From Chloroflexota bacterium (GTDB lineage: Bacteria > Chloroflexota > Limnocylindria > QHBO01): 7,686 nucleotides of DNA. Both the position numbers and the translations under genes were made by a program. The notes beneath the pieces are model-generated. The model had not been told where the DNA came from, did not search any database, and was given only the letters and a program-made list of their open reading frames with translations. Location: the NCBI GenBank assembly GCA_029865285.1, contig JAOUHE010000079.1, positions 1 to 7,686 of the forward strand, written 5' to 3'. Of this stretch, positions 1-6,350 are shown piece by piece; the stretch's first letter is position 1; each line of letters opens with the position of its first letter.

Positions 1-656
1 TCTACATCGTCAACGACAGCGCTCCGAACGCCTTCGCCACCGGACGCGACCCCAAGCACGCGTCGGTCGCGGCGACCACCGGACTGCTCGAGAAACTCGA
101 CCGGGAGCAGCTCCAGGGCGTCATCGCGCACGAGATCAGCCACGTCGGCAACTACGACATCCGGTTCACGCTGCTGGTGGGTGTGCTGGTTGGCAGCATC
201 GCGCTGCTCGCCGACTGGTTCCTGCGCTTTACCTTCTGGGGAGGCGGCCGGCGCGGTGGTGGAGACCGCGACCGCGGCGGCGGGGGAGTGGCCGTCATCC
301 TGTTCGTGATCGCCCTGGTGCTCGCGATCATTGCGCCGCTGATCGGCCGGATGGTGCAGCTCGCGGTGAGCCGCAGCCGTGAGTCGCTCGCGGATGTGAG
401 CGGCGTCGAGCTGTCGCGCAACCCGATCGGCCTGGCGCGTGCGCTTCGAGCCATTGCCGACGACCCCGAGGTGCTCGAGGTTGCCAACCGAGCCACCCAG
501 CACCTCTACATCGTCAACCCGATCAAGAATTTCGAGAAGCGCGCCAAGAGCATGTGGGACACGCACCCGCCGCTTGCCGACCGGATCGCCGTCCTGCGCG
601 GCCTTGCCGGGCAATTCGGCCAGAACCCGCGCTTCCTCGAGTCCACCGAGGCGTAA
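1..656 (+). CDS. htpX: HtpX-like M48 family membrane zinc metalloprotease, 5'-truncated
   Basis: The gene is cut by the window edge: the reading frame is open from position 3 and ends at TAA 654-656, giving 217 residues of a protein that is usually near 290. The fragment starts just before the family stretch NAFATGRDP. It carries the zinc-binding HExxH as HEISH at 129-143 (fragment residues 43-47), and the third zinc ligand is expected to be the Glu of SRSRESLAD (codon 381-383, residue 127). Two hydrophobic helices lie between these motifs, as in HtpX. They are separated by an unusually Gly/Arg/Asp-rich loop (about residues 80-98). HtpX proteases face the cytoplasm from the inner membrane and degrade misfolded membrane proteins under envelope stress, with FtsH in E. 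coli. No neighbour is functionally linked, since the next gene is convergent. Family assignment is firm; the exact paralogue is not proven. Confidence 0.93.
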   Translation, partial: YIVNDSAPNAFATGRDPKHASVAATTGLLEKLDREQLQGVIAHEISHVGNYDIRFTLLVGVLVGSIALLADWFLRFTFWGGGRRGGGDRDRGGGGVAVILFVIALVLAIIAPLIGRMVQLAVSRSRESLADVSGVELSRNPIGLARALRAIADDPEVLEVANRATQHLYIVNPIKNFEKRAKSMWDTHPPLADRIAVLRGLAGQFGQNPRFLESTEA

Positions 657-667
657 GGCGCTTCGGT
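646..667 (+). terminator. Possible stem-loop across the htpX stop codon
   Basis: The arms 645-653 and 659-667 pair over 9 bp with one G-U, around a 5-nt loop that contains the htpX stop codon. The hairpin lies in the 30-nt gap between two convergent genes, which is where a terminator is expected. No T-run follows, so it would be an atypical, GC-driven terminator at best, and chance is possible in such GC-rich DNA. Confidence 0.3.
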
Positions 668-686
668 TGCCGCTTGGCGACCCCGA

Positions 687-2129
687 TCAGCTGCTCGGCG
701 CTCGAGGGACGGTGAGACGCACCACGGTGCCCTTGCGCCCGCCGCGGACGGTGCAGGTCCCGCCGATGAGGCGCGCTCGCTCCTGCATGCCGACGACGCC
801 CAGCTTGCCCTGACGGACGAGCTCTGCCGGCTCCGGCGCGCCCGTCATTCCGAGGCCGTCGTCCTCGACGACGAGCTCGGCCCGGGTCGCTGAGATCGAG
901 AGCCGGACCGCGGTGGTGGACGCCCGCGCGTGACGCTCGACGTTGTGCAGCGCTTCCTGGCAGACGCGGAGGAAGGCAAGCTGGTGGTGAGCATCGAGTC
1001 CGTCGGTCGTGCCGCGCGAACTGTAGCGACCCCCGATGCCCGTGCGGCTTTCGAACGCCGCAACCTCTGCCTTCAGGGCTGCGCTCAGCCCCAGGTCATC
1101 CAGGACCGATGGCCGCAGATCGCGGCTGAAGCGGCGCAGTTCGGCCGCGACGACTTCGGCGGATGCGCTCGCGTCGGCCAGCGCGTCCCGGAGTTGCGGA
1201 TCGGCAAGGTCGATGGCATCCAGTCGCCGCCAGAGCAGGACGACGGACTGCAGTGGACCATCGTGGAGCTCGCGGGCGATGCGTCGGCGCTCCTCCTCCC
1301 GGGCTGCCAGGGTCCTTGCTCCATACCCCTCCAGCAACTGCTGGCGCTCGACCTGGAGGGAGACGTCGCGCAGCAGCAGCAGGTCAAGCGCCTCACCGCT
1401 CGCGTCGGAGAGGGAGGTGCGCACCGGGACGAACCACAGCCGGCGCCCGTCAGGATTAGTGATCGGGCCGACTACACCCGTGCCCGCGGGGTTGGCCACC
1501 ACCTCCGCGAGTTGGGCGGGCGCATTCGCGCTGAAGGCCTGATGACGCAGCTGATCAGCCGCCTGTCCGAGTAATCGCGCGGCGGCCGCGTTTACCTCCT
1601 GGATGGTGCCGTCCGGGTCCAGCAGGATGATGGCGTCGCCGGCGGACTCGAATACGCTCCGGAACTTGTCTTCGGATGCCCGCTGCTCTCGCTCTCGTCG
1701 CTCAGCCTCGTGGCGTGCCCAGCGCTCCCCATCAATACGGCGACCGACGAAGATGCCCACGGCCACGACCAGACCAGCCTGCCACAGCTCGCCGAACACC
1801 TCGGAGCCTTCGTGCCACAAGAGAGCATTCGGCAACGTGAGCACGGCGCACCAGATCGCAGTGGGCGCCGAACCCCTGCTACCGAACACCAGCCCGGCGT
1901 AGATGACCGGCAACAGGAACAGTGAGACCGGGACGAAGGCAGCGTCGTGCAGGTCAACGACGGCAGTCGTCTCCACCAGCGCGTGCCCCCCCGCGATGAC
2001 CAGGACCAGGAGCTGGACGGTCCAGAACTGTCGTTGACGAACGGGTGGGGTCCAGCGCGCGAGGGCAGGACGCGGCGGGCGCGCGGGCCGCGGCAACGCG
2101 GCGCTGGCCGACCCGTTGCGCAGTGTCAT
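687..2129 (-). CDS. Membrane-bound PAS sensor histidine kinase, NarL-partner (HisKA_3) type
   Basis: The protein has 480 residues. The N-terminus has a basic Pro/Arg-rich tail (1-34) and about four membrane helices (roughly 35-55, 63-83, 88-105, 112-130) that I cannot match to a named sensor domain. A charged linker follows (132-152), then a PAS domain (about 153-262, with FRSVFESAGDAIILLDPDG). The dimerisation and phosphoacceptor region has ELHDGP with His289. The ATPase domain shows the N box with Asn396 (EALHNVERHA), the G1 box DDGLGM (423-428) and GVVGMQERA (444-452). This is the architecture of NarX/DesK-like kinases that phosphorylate LuxR-type regulators. The ATG overlaps the regulator's TGA as ATGA, with no strong ribosome site of its own, so translational coupling is likely. 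The signal sensed is unknown. All catalytic boxes look intact. Confidence 0.93.
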   Translation of the reverse strand: MTLRNGSASAALPRPARPPRPALARWTPPVRQRQFWTVQLLVLVIAGGHALVETTAVVDLHDAAFVPVSLFLLPVIYAGLVFGSRGSAPTAIWCAVLTLPNALLWHEGSEVFGELWQAGLVVAVGIFVGRRIDGERWARHEAERREREQRASEDKFRSVFESAGDAIILLDPDGTIQEVNAAAARLLGQAADQLRHQAFSANAPAQLAEVVANPAGTGVVGPITNPDGRRLWFVPVRTSLSDASGEALDLLLLRDVSLQVERQQLLEGYGARTLAAREEERRRIARELHDGPLQSVVLLWRRLDAIDLADPQLRDALADASASAEVVAAELRRFSRDLRPSVLDDLGLSAALKAEVAAFESRTGIGGRYSSRGTTDGLDAHHQLAFLRVCQEALHNVERHARASTTAVRLSISATRAELVVEDDGLGMTGAPEPAELVRQGKLGVVGMQERARLIGGTCTVRGGRKGTVVRLTVPRAPSS

Positions 2130-2779
2130 GGTCGCTCGGCCGGTCCGGGCTGGATATCGAGCAGCCCCCTCGAAGCCGCCTGAACGATCGCCTCGGTTCG
2201 ACTCGAGACGCCAAGCTTGTTGAAGATCGATGTGAGGTGACCCTCCACGGTCCGCGTGCTCACGCCCAGCGCCACGGCAATGTCACGATTCCTCGCACCC
2301 CGCGACGCCTGTTGAAGGACCTGCGTCTCCCGTTGGGAGAAGAGGTGAGCGTCGTCGCGCGGGCGACGGCCGAGCAGTTTGCGCGCGACCGTGGGGTGCA
2401 GGACGACCTCTCCCTGGGCCACCGAGTGGATGGCGGCGACGACGTCGGCTGCATGGGCAATCTTCAGCAGGTACCCGTTTGCCCCGGCCTCCAGCGCAGC
2501 TTGGGCATAGTCCACGTCGTCGTACGCACTCAGCAGGAGGACGTACGGCGGCCGGTCCAGCGACCGAATCCTGCGTGTCGCCTCGACCCCGTTCAGCACG
2601 GGCATGGCCATGTCCAGCAGGACGACGTCGGGCGCCAACTCGCGCGCCAGGTCAACCGCCTCGGCGCCGTCGGCGGCTTCACCCACAACGGAGATGGTGG
2701 GATCTGCCTCAAGGATCTTCCTTGTCCCCTCGCGAACCACCGCGTGGTCCTCGGCGAGCAGCACACGAAGTCGTTTCAT
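2126..2779 (-). CDS. NarL/FixJ-family response regulator, REC plus LuxR-type HTH
   Basis: The protein has 217 residues, the usual length for this family. The receiver domain (about 4-120) has the acidic pair Glu10/Asp11, the phosphoacceptor Asp56 in LLDMAMP, Ser84 and Lys106, so it should be phosphorylated normally. A LuxR-type helix-turn-helix follows (about 146-205), with FSQRETQVL, RDIAVALGVSTRTVEGH and IFNKLGVSSRTEAI. The frame stays open upstream to 3142. The ATG at 2779 is chosen because MKRLRVLLAEDH is the canonical receiver start and GGAGG (2789-2785) lies 5 nt before it; the longer version would overlap the divergent gene and adds no domain. It is the first gene of a regulator-kinase operon and is partnered by the kinase at 687-2129. 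The target is not known; the divergently transcribed FeS-NrfD operon is the obvious candidate (inference from position). Confidence 0.95.
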   Translation of the reverse strand: MKRLRVLLAEDHAVVREGTRKILEADPTISVVGEAADGAEAVDLARELAPDVVLLDMAMPVLNGVEATRRIRSLDRPPYVLLLSAYDDVDYAQAALEAGANGYLLKIAHAADVVAAIHSVAQGEVVLHPTVARKLLGRRPRDDAHLFSQRETQVLQQASRGARNRDIAVALGVSTRTVEGHLTSIFNKLGVSSRTEAIVQAASRGLLDIQPGPAERP

Positions 2780-2784
2780 GCAGG

Positions 2785-2789
2785 CCTCC
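2785..2789 (-). promoter_or_regulatory. Ribosome binding site deciding the response regulator start
   Basis: On the minus strand GGAGG lies 5 nt before the ATG at 2779-2777. It supports the 217-residue regulator over the longer open frame that extends to 3142. Confidence 0.7.
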
Positions 2790-2803
2790 GCTGCCGAGAG
2801 TAC

Positions 2804-2837
2804 ATCCCGTTGCTCGCTCACGCCCCACGGGATCCCG
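2804..2837. repeat. Candidate operator: inverted and direct ATCCCG-type repeats
   Basis: ATCCCGT at 2804-2810 is inverted as ACGGGAT at 2827-2833, with a 16-nt spacer. The second arm is also part of a perfect 10-bp palindrome CGGGATCCCG (2828-2837), giving a third copy of ATCCCG at 2832-2837. The cluster sits 25-58 nt upstream of the response regulator start and about 95-128 nt upstream of the ferredoxin start. Autoregulation or operon control by the NarL-type regulator is plausible but is only inferred from position; short palindromes are common in GC-rich DNA. Confidence 0.35.
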
Positions 2838-2931
2838 CAGGAAGCGTTGCGGTTTCCACTCGCCGGAGGGGGCGGCATTCCCCGTTGGCAGCGGAGCACG
2901 CCGGGCGGACGATGGTGGCGAGGTACAAAGT

Positions 2932-3777
2932 ATGACGGTCCCGCCCGATCGAGTCGACCTCGTGGAGTTGCCGCAGGCCGAGGATCCGGCCCGCCGAATG
3001 TCTCGGAGGCAGGCACTCTTGGCGCTGGCGGCAGCAGGGTCCGCGCTCGCGGCTGGACCGCTCCTCGCGCCCCTCGTCCAGGTGCACGGCGAATCTGATC
3101 CTGCCGATCCCACGCATGCTGGTGAGACCCCACTGCCCCCACGACGCTGGGCGATGGTGATTGACCTGCGCCGCTGCGACGGCTGCAAGAAGTGCACCGA
3201 GGCCTGCCAGGCGAAGCACTACCTGCCCCCCGAGCAGGAGTGGATCAAGGTCTACACCGTGCGCGATCGGACGGGCGTCGAGGTCAACATCCCGAGACTG
3301 TGCATGCACTGCGAGGATGCGCCCTGCGTGCGTGTCTGCCCGGTGACCGCCACGTTCGTGGACCGCGACGGCCTCGTGCTGGTTGACCAGGACAAGTGCA
3401 TCGGCTGCCGGCTGTGCATGGCCGCCTGCCCGTACGAGGCCCGCTACTTCAACTGGACCGAGCCCAAGGTCAAGCCTCCGCTGCCGACCAAGGCCACCCC
3501 CGAATACCCGTCCCCCCAGCAGCGCGGCACCGTGGGCAAGTGCGTCCTGTGCGTGCACAACATCAAATACGGCGAACTCCCGTACTGCCTGGAAGCCTGC
3601 ACCATGGACGCGATCTACGTCGGTGACCTCGACGCCGACGTGGCGACCAATGGGACCGAGACGGTGCGGCTCTCCACCTTCCTGAGCGAAAACAACGCGA
3701 TCCGGCTCAAGGAAGAGCTGAATACGAAGCCTCGCGTCTGGTACATCCCGGGGCACGGGGAGGATCTCGGGTGGTAG
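2932..3777 (+). CDS. Tat-exported four-cluster [4Fe-4S] ferredoxin subunit (PsrB/TtrB/DsrO-like)
   Basis: The protein has 281 residues. A 22-residue leader precedes a twin-arginine region SRRQALLALA (24-33) and a hydrophobic stretch to about residue 51. This suggests Tat export as a folded, cofactor-loaded protein, or a retained anchor, since no clear AxA site is visible. Sixteen cysteines form four complete clusters: C82/85/88/92, C124/127/132/136, C156/159/162/166 and C204/207/219/223. The spacing is that of the electron-transfer subunit of polysulfide, tetrathionate and DMSO reductase type complexes. The ATG at 2932 has GCGAGG 8 nt upstream; an in-frame ATG at 2998 would start directly at the Tat motif and is a possible alternative. 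The next gene overlaps by 7 nt. It should pass electrons between a partner outside the membrane and the NrfD subunit. The partner is not visible here. Confidence 0.93.
   Translation: MTVPPDRVDLVELPQAEDPARRMSRRQALLALAAAGSALAAGPLLAPLVQVHGESDPADPTHAGETPLPPRRWAMVIDLRRCDGCKKCTEACQAKHYLPPEQEWIKVYTVRDRTGVEVNIPRLCMHCEDAPCVRVCPVTATFVDRDGLVLVDQDKCIGCRLCMAACPYEARYFNWTEPKVKPPLPTKATPEYPSPQQRGTVGKCVLCVHNIKYGELPYCLEACTMDAIYVGDLDADVATNGTETVRLSTFLSENNAIRLKEELNTKPRVWYIPGHGEDLGW
3757..3763 (+). promoter_or_regulatory. Ribosome binding site for the GTG start of the NrfD subunit
   Basis: GGGGAGG lies 7 nt before the GTG at 3771, inside the end of the ferredoxin gene. It fixes a GTG start that overlaps the upstream stop by 7 nt, so the two subunits are probably made together. 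Confidence 0.75.
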
Positions 3778-5126
3778 CGGCGGTGCGGGAATCCCGTGAC
3801 GCGGTCGCCCTCCAGGAGGCCGCATTCCGCCCGATGCATGCGCCGGGAAGATGGTTCTGGCCGCTCTTTCTCGTGCTCGGGGCGCTGGTGGCACTGGCGG
3901 CAGTGGGGTACGGCTATCAGTTGCTCTCAGGTCTGTGGGTAGCCGGCTACAACGACACCGCGTTCTACGGCATCTACGAGGCGAACCTCGTTGCCTTCAT
4001 CGGCGTGAGCTACGGCGGAGCACTCGTCTCGGCCGTGCTTCGTCTCACGAATGCCCGGTGGCGCGCCCCGGTCACGCGGATGGCTGAGGGGATGGCGCTC
4101 GTGTCGCTCCTCGTCGGCGCCGCGTTTGCGATCATCCACCTTGGCCGACCGGAGCGCATCTGGCTGTTGATCGTGAGCCCCCAGGCAGCCTCTCCCATCG
4201 TTTGGGACGCGATCGCCATCACCACGTACCTTGTCGCGACGCTGATCTTCCTCTACCTGCCGCTCATCCCGGACATGGCGTTCGCCCGGGACCGGCTCGG
4301 CCCTTCGGCGAACCGCCTGCAGCGCGTCTTCTACCGCCTGGCGGCGGCCGGATGGCAGGGGACACCTGCGCAGCGACGGAGCCTGAACTGGTCGGTCGGC
4401 GCCATGGCGGTGCTCATCATTCCGCTCGCCATCACCGTGCACTCGGTGCTGGCCTGGGCCTTCTCGATGACGAGCCGCCCAGGGTGGCACTCGACGATCT
4501 TTGGGCCGTACTTCGTGATCGGCGCGCTCTACTCCGGGGTCGCCCTCGTGATCGTCGTGGTTGCGGCCTTCAGGAAGGCCTACCGGCTCGAGCCGTACAT
4601 CGGTCTCGGGCACTTCGTGTCACTTGCCCGGATCATGGCCGTGCTCGGCGCCGTGTACCTCTACTTCACGTTCTCCGAGTTGCTCACCGCCGCCTACACG
4701 GCGTCGCACGAAGAGGCGTCGATCGTTGCGGTGCTGCTGGAAGGCAGTTGGGCGCCGCTCTTCTGGACGTTCATGGTCGGCGGCATCTTTGTCCCGCTCG
4801 CCCTGTCGCTGGCGCCGGCGACGCGCAAGGTCCGATACCTCGTGCTGGCCGGCCTGCTGGCGGTGGTGGGGATGTGGCTCAAGCGCATGCTCATCACCCT
4901 CCCCCCGGCGACCGCACCGCTCATCGGGGATGTGTGGGGCACCGTCCAGCTGACCTGGGTCGCCATTGCGCTCACCCTTGGCGCCACCGCGGCGATCCCG
5001 CTCGGGCTCATGATCTTGTTCCGCTTCGTCCCCATCTTGGCACTCCACGAAATGGAAGAGGTCGATGCCGAGGGCGCGCCCGAATCGGCCCACGACCGCG
5101 CGGTTGCAGTGGAGGGCGTGCTGTGA
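3771..5126 (+). CDS. NrfD/PsrC-family quinone-interacting membrane subunit, ActC-like
   Basis: The protein has 451 residues with about ten predicted membrane helices (roughly 28-50, 67-92, 105-124, 143-165, 205-232, 242-267, 283-311, 322-348, 355-373, 393-421). From memory, several stretches resemble ActC/ActF of alternative complex III more than the shorter classical NrfD: SPIVWDAIAITTY (141-153), LIPDMAFARDR (165-175), VHSVLAWAF (223-231) and PGWHSTIFGPYFV (237-249). His123 (IIHLGRPERIW) and Asp146 (VWD) fall where the quinol-site His and Asp of ActC are expected; the His in the second helix of ActC appears to be Tyr81 here. The subunit likely oxidises or reduces menaquinone and hands electrons to the ferredoxin subunit upstream. 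The GTG start has a strong ribosome site. The C-terminal tail (422-451) is acidic. The family is firm; the ActC likeness is recalled, not aligned. Confidence 0.92.
   Translation: MVAAVRESRDAVALQEAAFRPMHAPGRWFWPLFLVLGALVALAAVGYGYQLLSGLWVAGYNDTAFYGIYEANLVAFIGVSYGGALVSAVLRLTNARWRAPVTRMAEGMALVSLLVGAAFAIIHLGRPERIWLLIVSPQAASPIVWDAIAITTYLVATLIFLYLPLIPDMAFARDRLGPSANRLQRVFYRLAAAGWQGTPAQRRSLNWSVGAMAVLIIPLAITVHSVLAWAFSMTSRPGWHSTIFGPYFVIGALYSGVALVIVVVAAFRKAYRLEPYIGLGHFVSLARIMAVLGAVYLYFTFSELLTAAYTASHEEASIVAVLLEGSWAPLFWTFMVGGIFVPLALSLAPATRKVRYLVLAGLLAVVGMWLKRMLITLPPATAPLIGDVWGTVQLTWVAIALTLGATAAIPLGLMILFRFVPILALHEMEEVDAEGAPESAHDRAVAVEGVL
5111..5116 (+). promoter_or_regulatory. Ribosome binding site for the GTG start of the anchored exported protein
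   Basis: GGAGGG ends 6 nt before GTG 5123-5125, within the last codons of the NrfD gene. It selects this GTG, which overlaps the NrfD TGA as GTGA, over the long upstream open frame in the same phase, which is only a shadow of the NrfD gene. Confidence 0.75.
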
Positions 5127-5731
5127 ACGCTCGGACCCCGACTTCTGCCCTGGCGGCGATCGCCGTGGCGTTGGCGTTCTCGAGCCTCGCGATTCCGGCG
5201 CCCGTCGTGGCTGCCGACCCGCCTGCTCGCTTCCAGACCGACGCAGAGCAGCGCGACGATGGCTCCTGGATGCTGCGAGCGACCCTGACGCGCGCGGGGG
5301 CCGTGCAGTCGCAGCAGACTGTCGAGTTCCTTCAGAAGGTAGACTTCTTTGGTGAGCGGTGGATCTCGCTCGGCAGCGCGGTCACCGACTCGGCCGGCGT
5401 CGCGGCGAGACTCTACTCGCCGACGTCAAACGGGCTGCAGCACCTGGTCGCGCGCCTCGCGGCAGGTGACGGGACCTTCGATTCGGATGTCTTTGACATC
5501 ACCGTATCCGGCGCGGTGCCGGCAATCCCGGAGGGTGAGCCGAACTTGCCCATCATAAAGATGTGGGCCTTCCCGGTCGGTGCCGCCCTTCTCTTCCTGG
5601 TCTGGCTTGCACTCGCCGTCATCTTCTTCCGGGCGGTCATCGGGATCGCTCGTCCGACACGGGCCCAGGCCACCGGTCACGCCCCGACGCGCGAGGGGCA
5701 AGCGGAATCTTCCCCACCAACCAGGCCATAG
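5123..5731 (+). CDS. Exported protein with Ig-like ectodomain and C-terminal membrane anchor, function unknown
   Basis: The protein has 202 residues and I do not recognise the family. It starts with a clear signal peptide (hydrophobic core about 8-22, cleavage likely near residue 30, PVVA|ADPP). The mature part (about 35-130) alternates short beta-strand-like stretches: WMLRATLTRAG, QQTVEFLQKVD, ERWISLGSAVTD, GVAARLYSP, LQHLVARLAAGDG and DVFDITVSG. This reads as one Ig-like beta-sandwich. A Pro-rich spacer (132-143) leads to a membrane helix (about 147-170) and a short polar cytoplasmic tail rich in Arg, Thr and Pro. There are no cysteines, so no covalent haem or FeS site. The start overlaps the NrfD stop by 4 nt, which argues for a role tied to the FeS-NrfD module, for example as an accessory subunit or a dock for an external redox partner. 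That role is inference. Confidence 0.85.
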   Translation: MNARTPTSALAAIAVALAFSSLAIPAPVVAADPPARFQTDAEQRDDGSWMLRATLTRAGAVQSQQTVEFLQKVDFFGERWISLGSAVTDSAGVAARLYSPTSNGLQHLVARLAAGDGTFDSDVFDITVSGAVPAIPEGEPNLPIIKMWAFPVGAALLFLVWLALAVIFFRAVIGIARPTRAQATGHAPTREGQAESSPPTRP

Positions 5732-5744
5732 CACGGAGAAATCG

Positions 5745-6344
5745 ATGAGCACGAGACACAGCATCTTTGGGAGCCGCACGGGAGGCATCGGCCTTATCAT
5801 CGTTCTGGCGGCGGGCCTCGTCGCCTGTGCCGAGGAGCCCGGCCAATCCGCCGAGCCATCATCGGCGGCACCGTCCGTCGTCGAGAGCACGGCGCCGTCC
5901 GCCACGGCAGAACCGGTCGGACAGTTCCTGTTCCTCGATGTGGATGTAGTGCTCGGACCGACGAACCTGACCGACGAGGAGAAGCCGGCCAAGTCCTGCG
6001 TGCAATGGAGCAGGTTTGCGCACAACGAGCAGGTCGTCTGGCGCGTCAAGGTCCTTGATCCGCTGACCGGTGAGGCCATGGACGACACCATGGTGACGAC
6101 TCTCCAGGTCGTCATGGCAGATCAGACGCTCGACCTGCACTACGGGCCCCATCCCCGCGACAACCCGCTCGGCTTCTTCTGGACGACCTCGTGGGTCGTT
6201 CCTGAGGGCTACCCGGAGGGTGTCATCAACTACACCGTGGAAGCCACAGCCAATGATGGTCGCACCGGGAGCTGGGAGCAGTTCGAGGTCGCCGCTGCTA
6301 ACCTGACGGTAACGGCGGACGTCCGTCCGGTCATCGCCCAGTAG
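5745..6344 (+). CDS. Lipoprotein with beta-rich domain, function unknown
   Basis: The protein has 199 residues. The signal peptide ends in a lipobox LVAC with Cys28 as the lipidated residue. A low-complexity Ser/Ala/Pro/Glu linker (about 29-58) holds the globular part away from the membrane. The domain (about 60-195) includes CVQWSRF (85-91), EQVVWRVKVLDPLTGEAMDD (95-114), DLHYGPHP (130-137), FFWTTSWVVPEGYPEGVINY (144-163) and TVEATANDGRTGSWEQFEV (164-182). The strand pattern with a Pro-Glu-Gly turn near the end resembles small Ig-like extracellular domains of the YtkA kind, but I cannot confirm that. Beyond the lipid Cys it has one Cys (85), plus His93, His132 and His136, which could be ligands. 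GGAGA ends 5 nt before the ATG. The gene starts 13 nt after the preceding stop, so it belongs to the same operon. Confidence 0.87.
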   Translation: MSTRHSIFGSRTGGIGLIIVLAAGLVACAEEPGQSAEPSSAAPSVVESTAPSATAEPVGQFLFLDVDVVLGPTNLTDEEKPAKSCVQWSRFAHNEQVVWRVKVLDPLTGEAMDDTMVTTLQVVMADQTLDLHYGPHPRDNPLGFFWTTSWVVPEGYPEGVINYTVEATANDGRTGSWEQFEVAAANLTVTADVRPVIAQ

Positions 6345-6350
6345 CTAGAC

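Larger units (their letters stand above)
2780..2931. promoter_or_regulatory. Divergent intergenic control region between regulator and FeS-NrfD operon
   Basis: These 152 nt separate two divergent start codons, so they must hold the promoters of both transcription units unless one starts further upstream. I see no convincing -35/-10 pair on either strand. The nearest match on the plus strand is TTGGCA (2885-2890) with GACGAT 17 nt later, which is weak. The region is GC-rich and contains the repeated ATCCCG words described separately. A plus-strand ribosome site (GCGAGG, 2918-2923) ends 8 nt before the ferredoxin ATG. Confidence 0.6.

Noticed and set aside
930..1574. 214-codon plus-strand open frame opposite the histidine kinase
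   Set aside because: The kinase on the minus strand carries the H, N and G boxes; this frame is a shadow without motifs.
2045..2935. 296-codon plus-strand open frame opposite the response regulator
   Set aside because: The regulator on the minus strand is fully conserved in motif order; this frame shows no domain and lies antisense to it.
2780..3142. N-terminal extension of the response regulator frame up to an ATG at 3142
   Set aside because: It overlaps the divergent ferredoxin gene, adds low-complexity Arg/Pro/Gly sequence without a domain, and the internal ATG at 2779 has a ribosome site and the canonical receiver start.
2818..3894. 358-codon open frame on the minus strand opposite the ferredoxin gene
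   Set aside because: The opposite strand has sixteen correctly spaced Cys and operon overlaps. This frame is the His/Arg/Gly-rich mirror typical of GC-rich genes.
3927..4613. 228-codon minus-strand open frame opposite the NrfD gene
   Set aside because: Its composition is charged and low-complexity, it shows no recognisable motif, and it is antisense to a clear ten-helix membrane protein.
4202..5122. Upstream part of the open frame that ends at 5731
   Set aside because: This part lies inside the NrfD gene in another frame and is Arg/Pro/Gly/His-rich. The real gene starts at GTG 5123, with a ribosome site and a signal peptide.
6077..6094. Two CCATGG palindromes that could form a hairpin
   Set aside because: They lie inside the lipoprotein coding region and encode ordinary residues (EAMDDTMV). 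A pair of 6-bp sites is easily chance.
5426..6115. 229-codon minus-strand open frame across the anchored protein and the lipoprotein
   Set aside because: It crosses two well-supported genes on the other strand that have signal peptides and ribosome sites, and it has no domain of its own.
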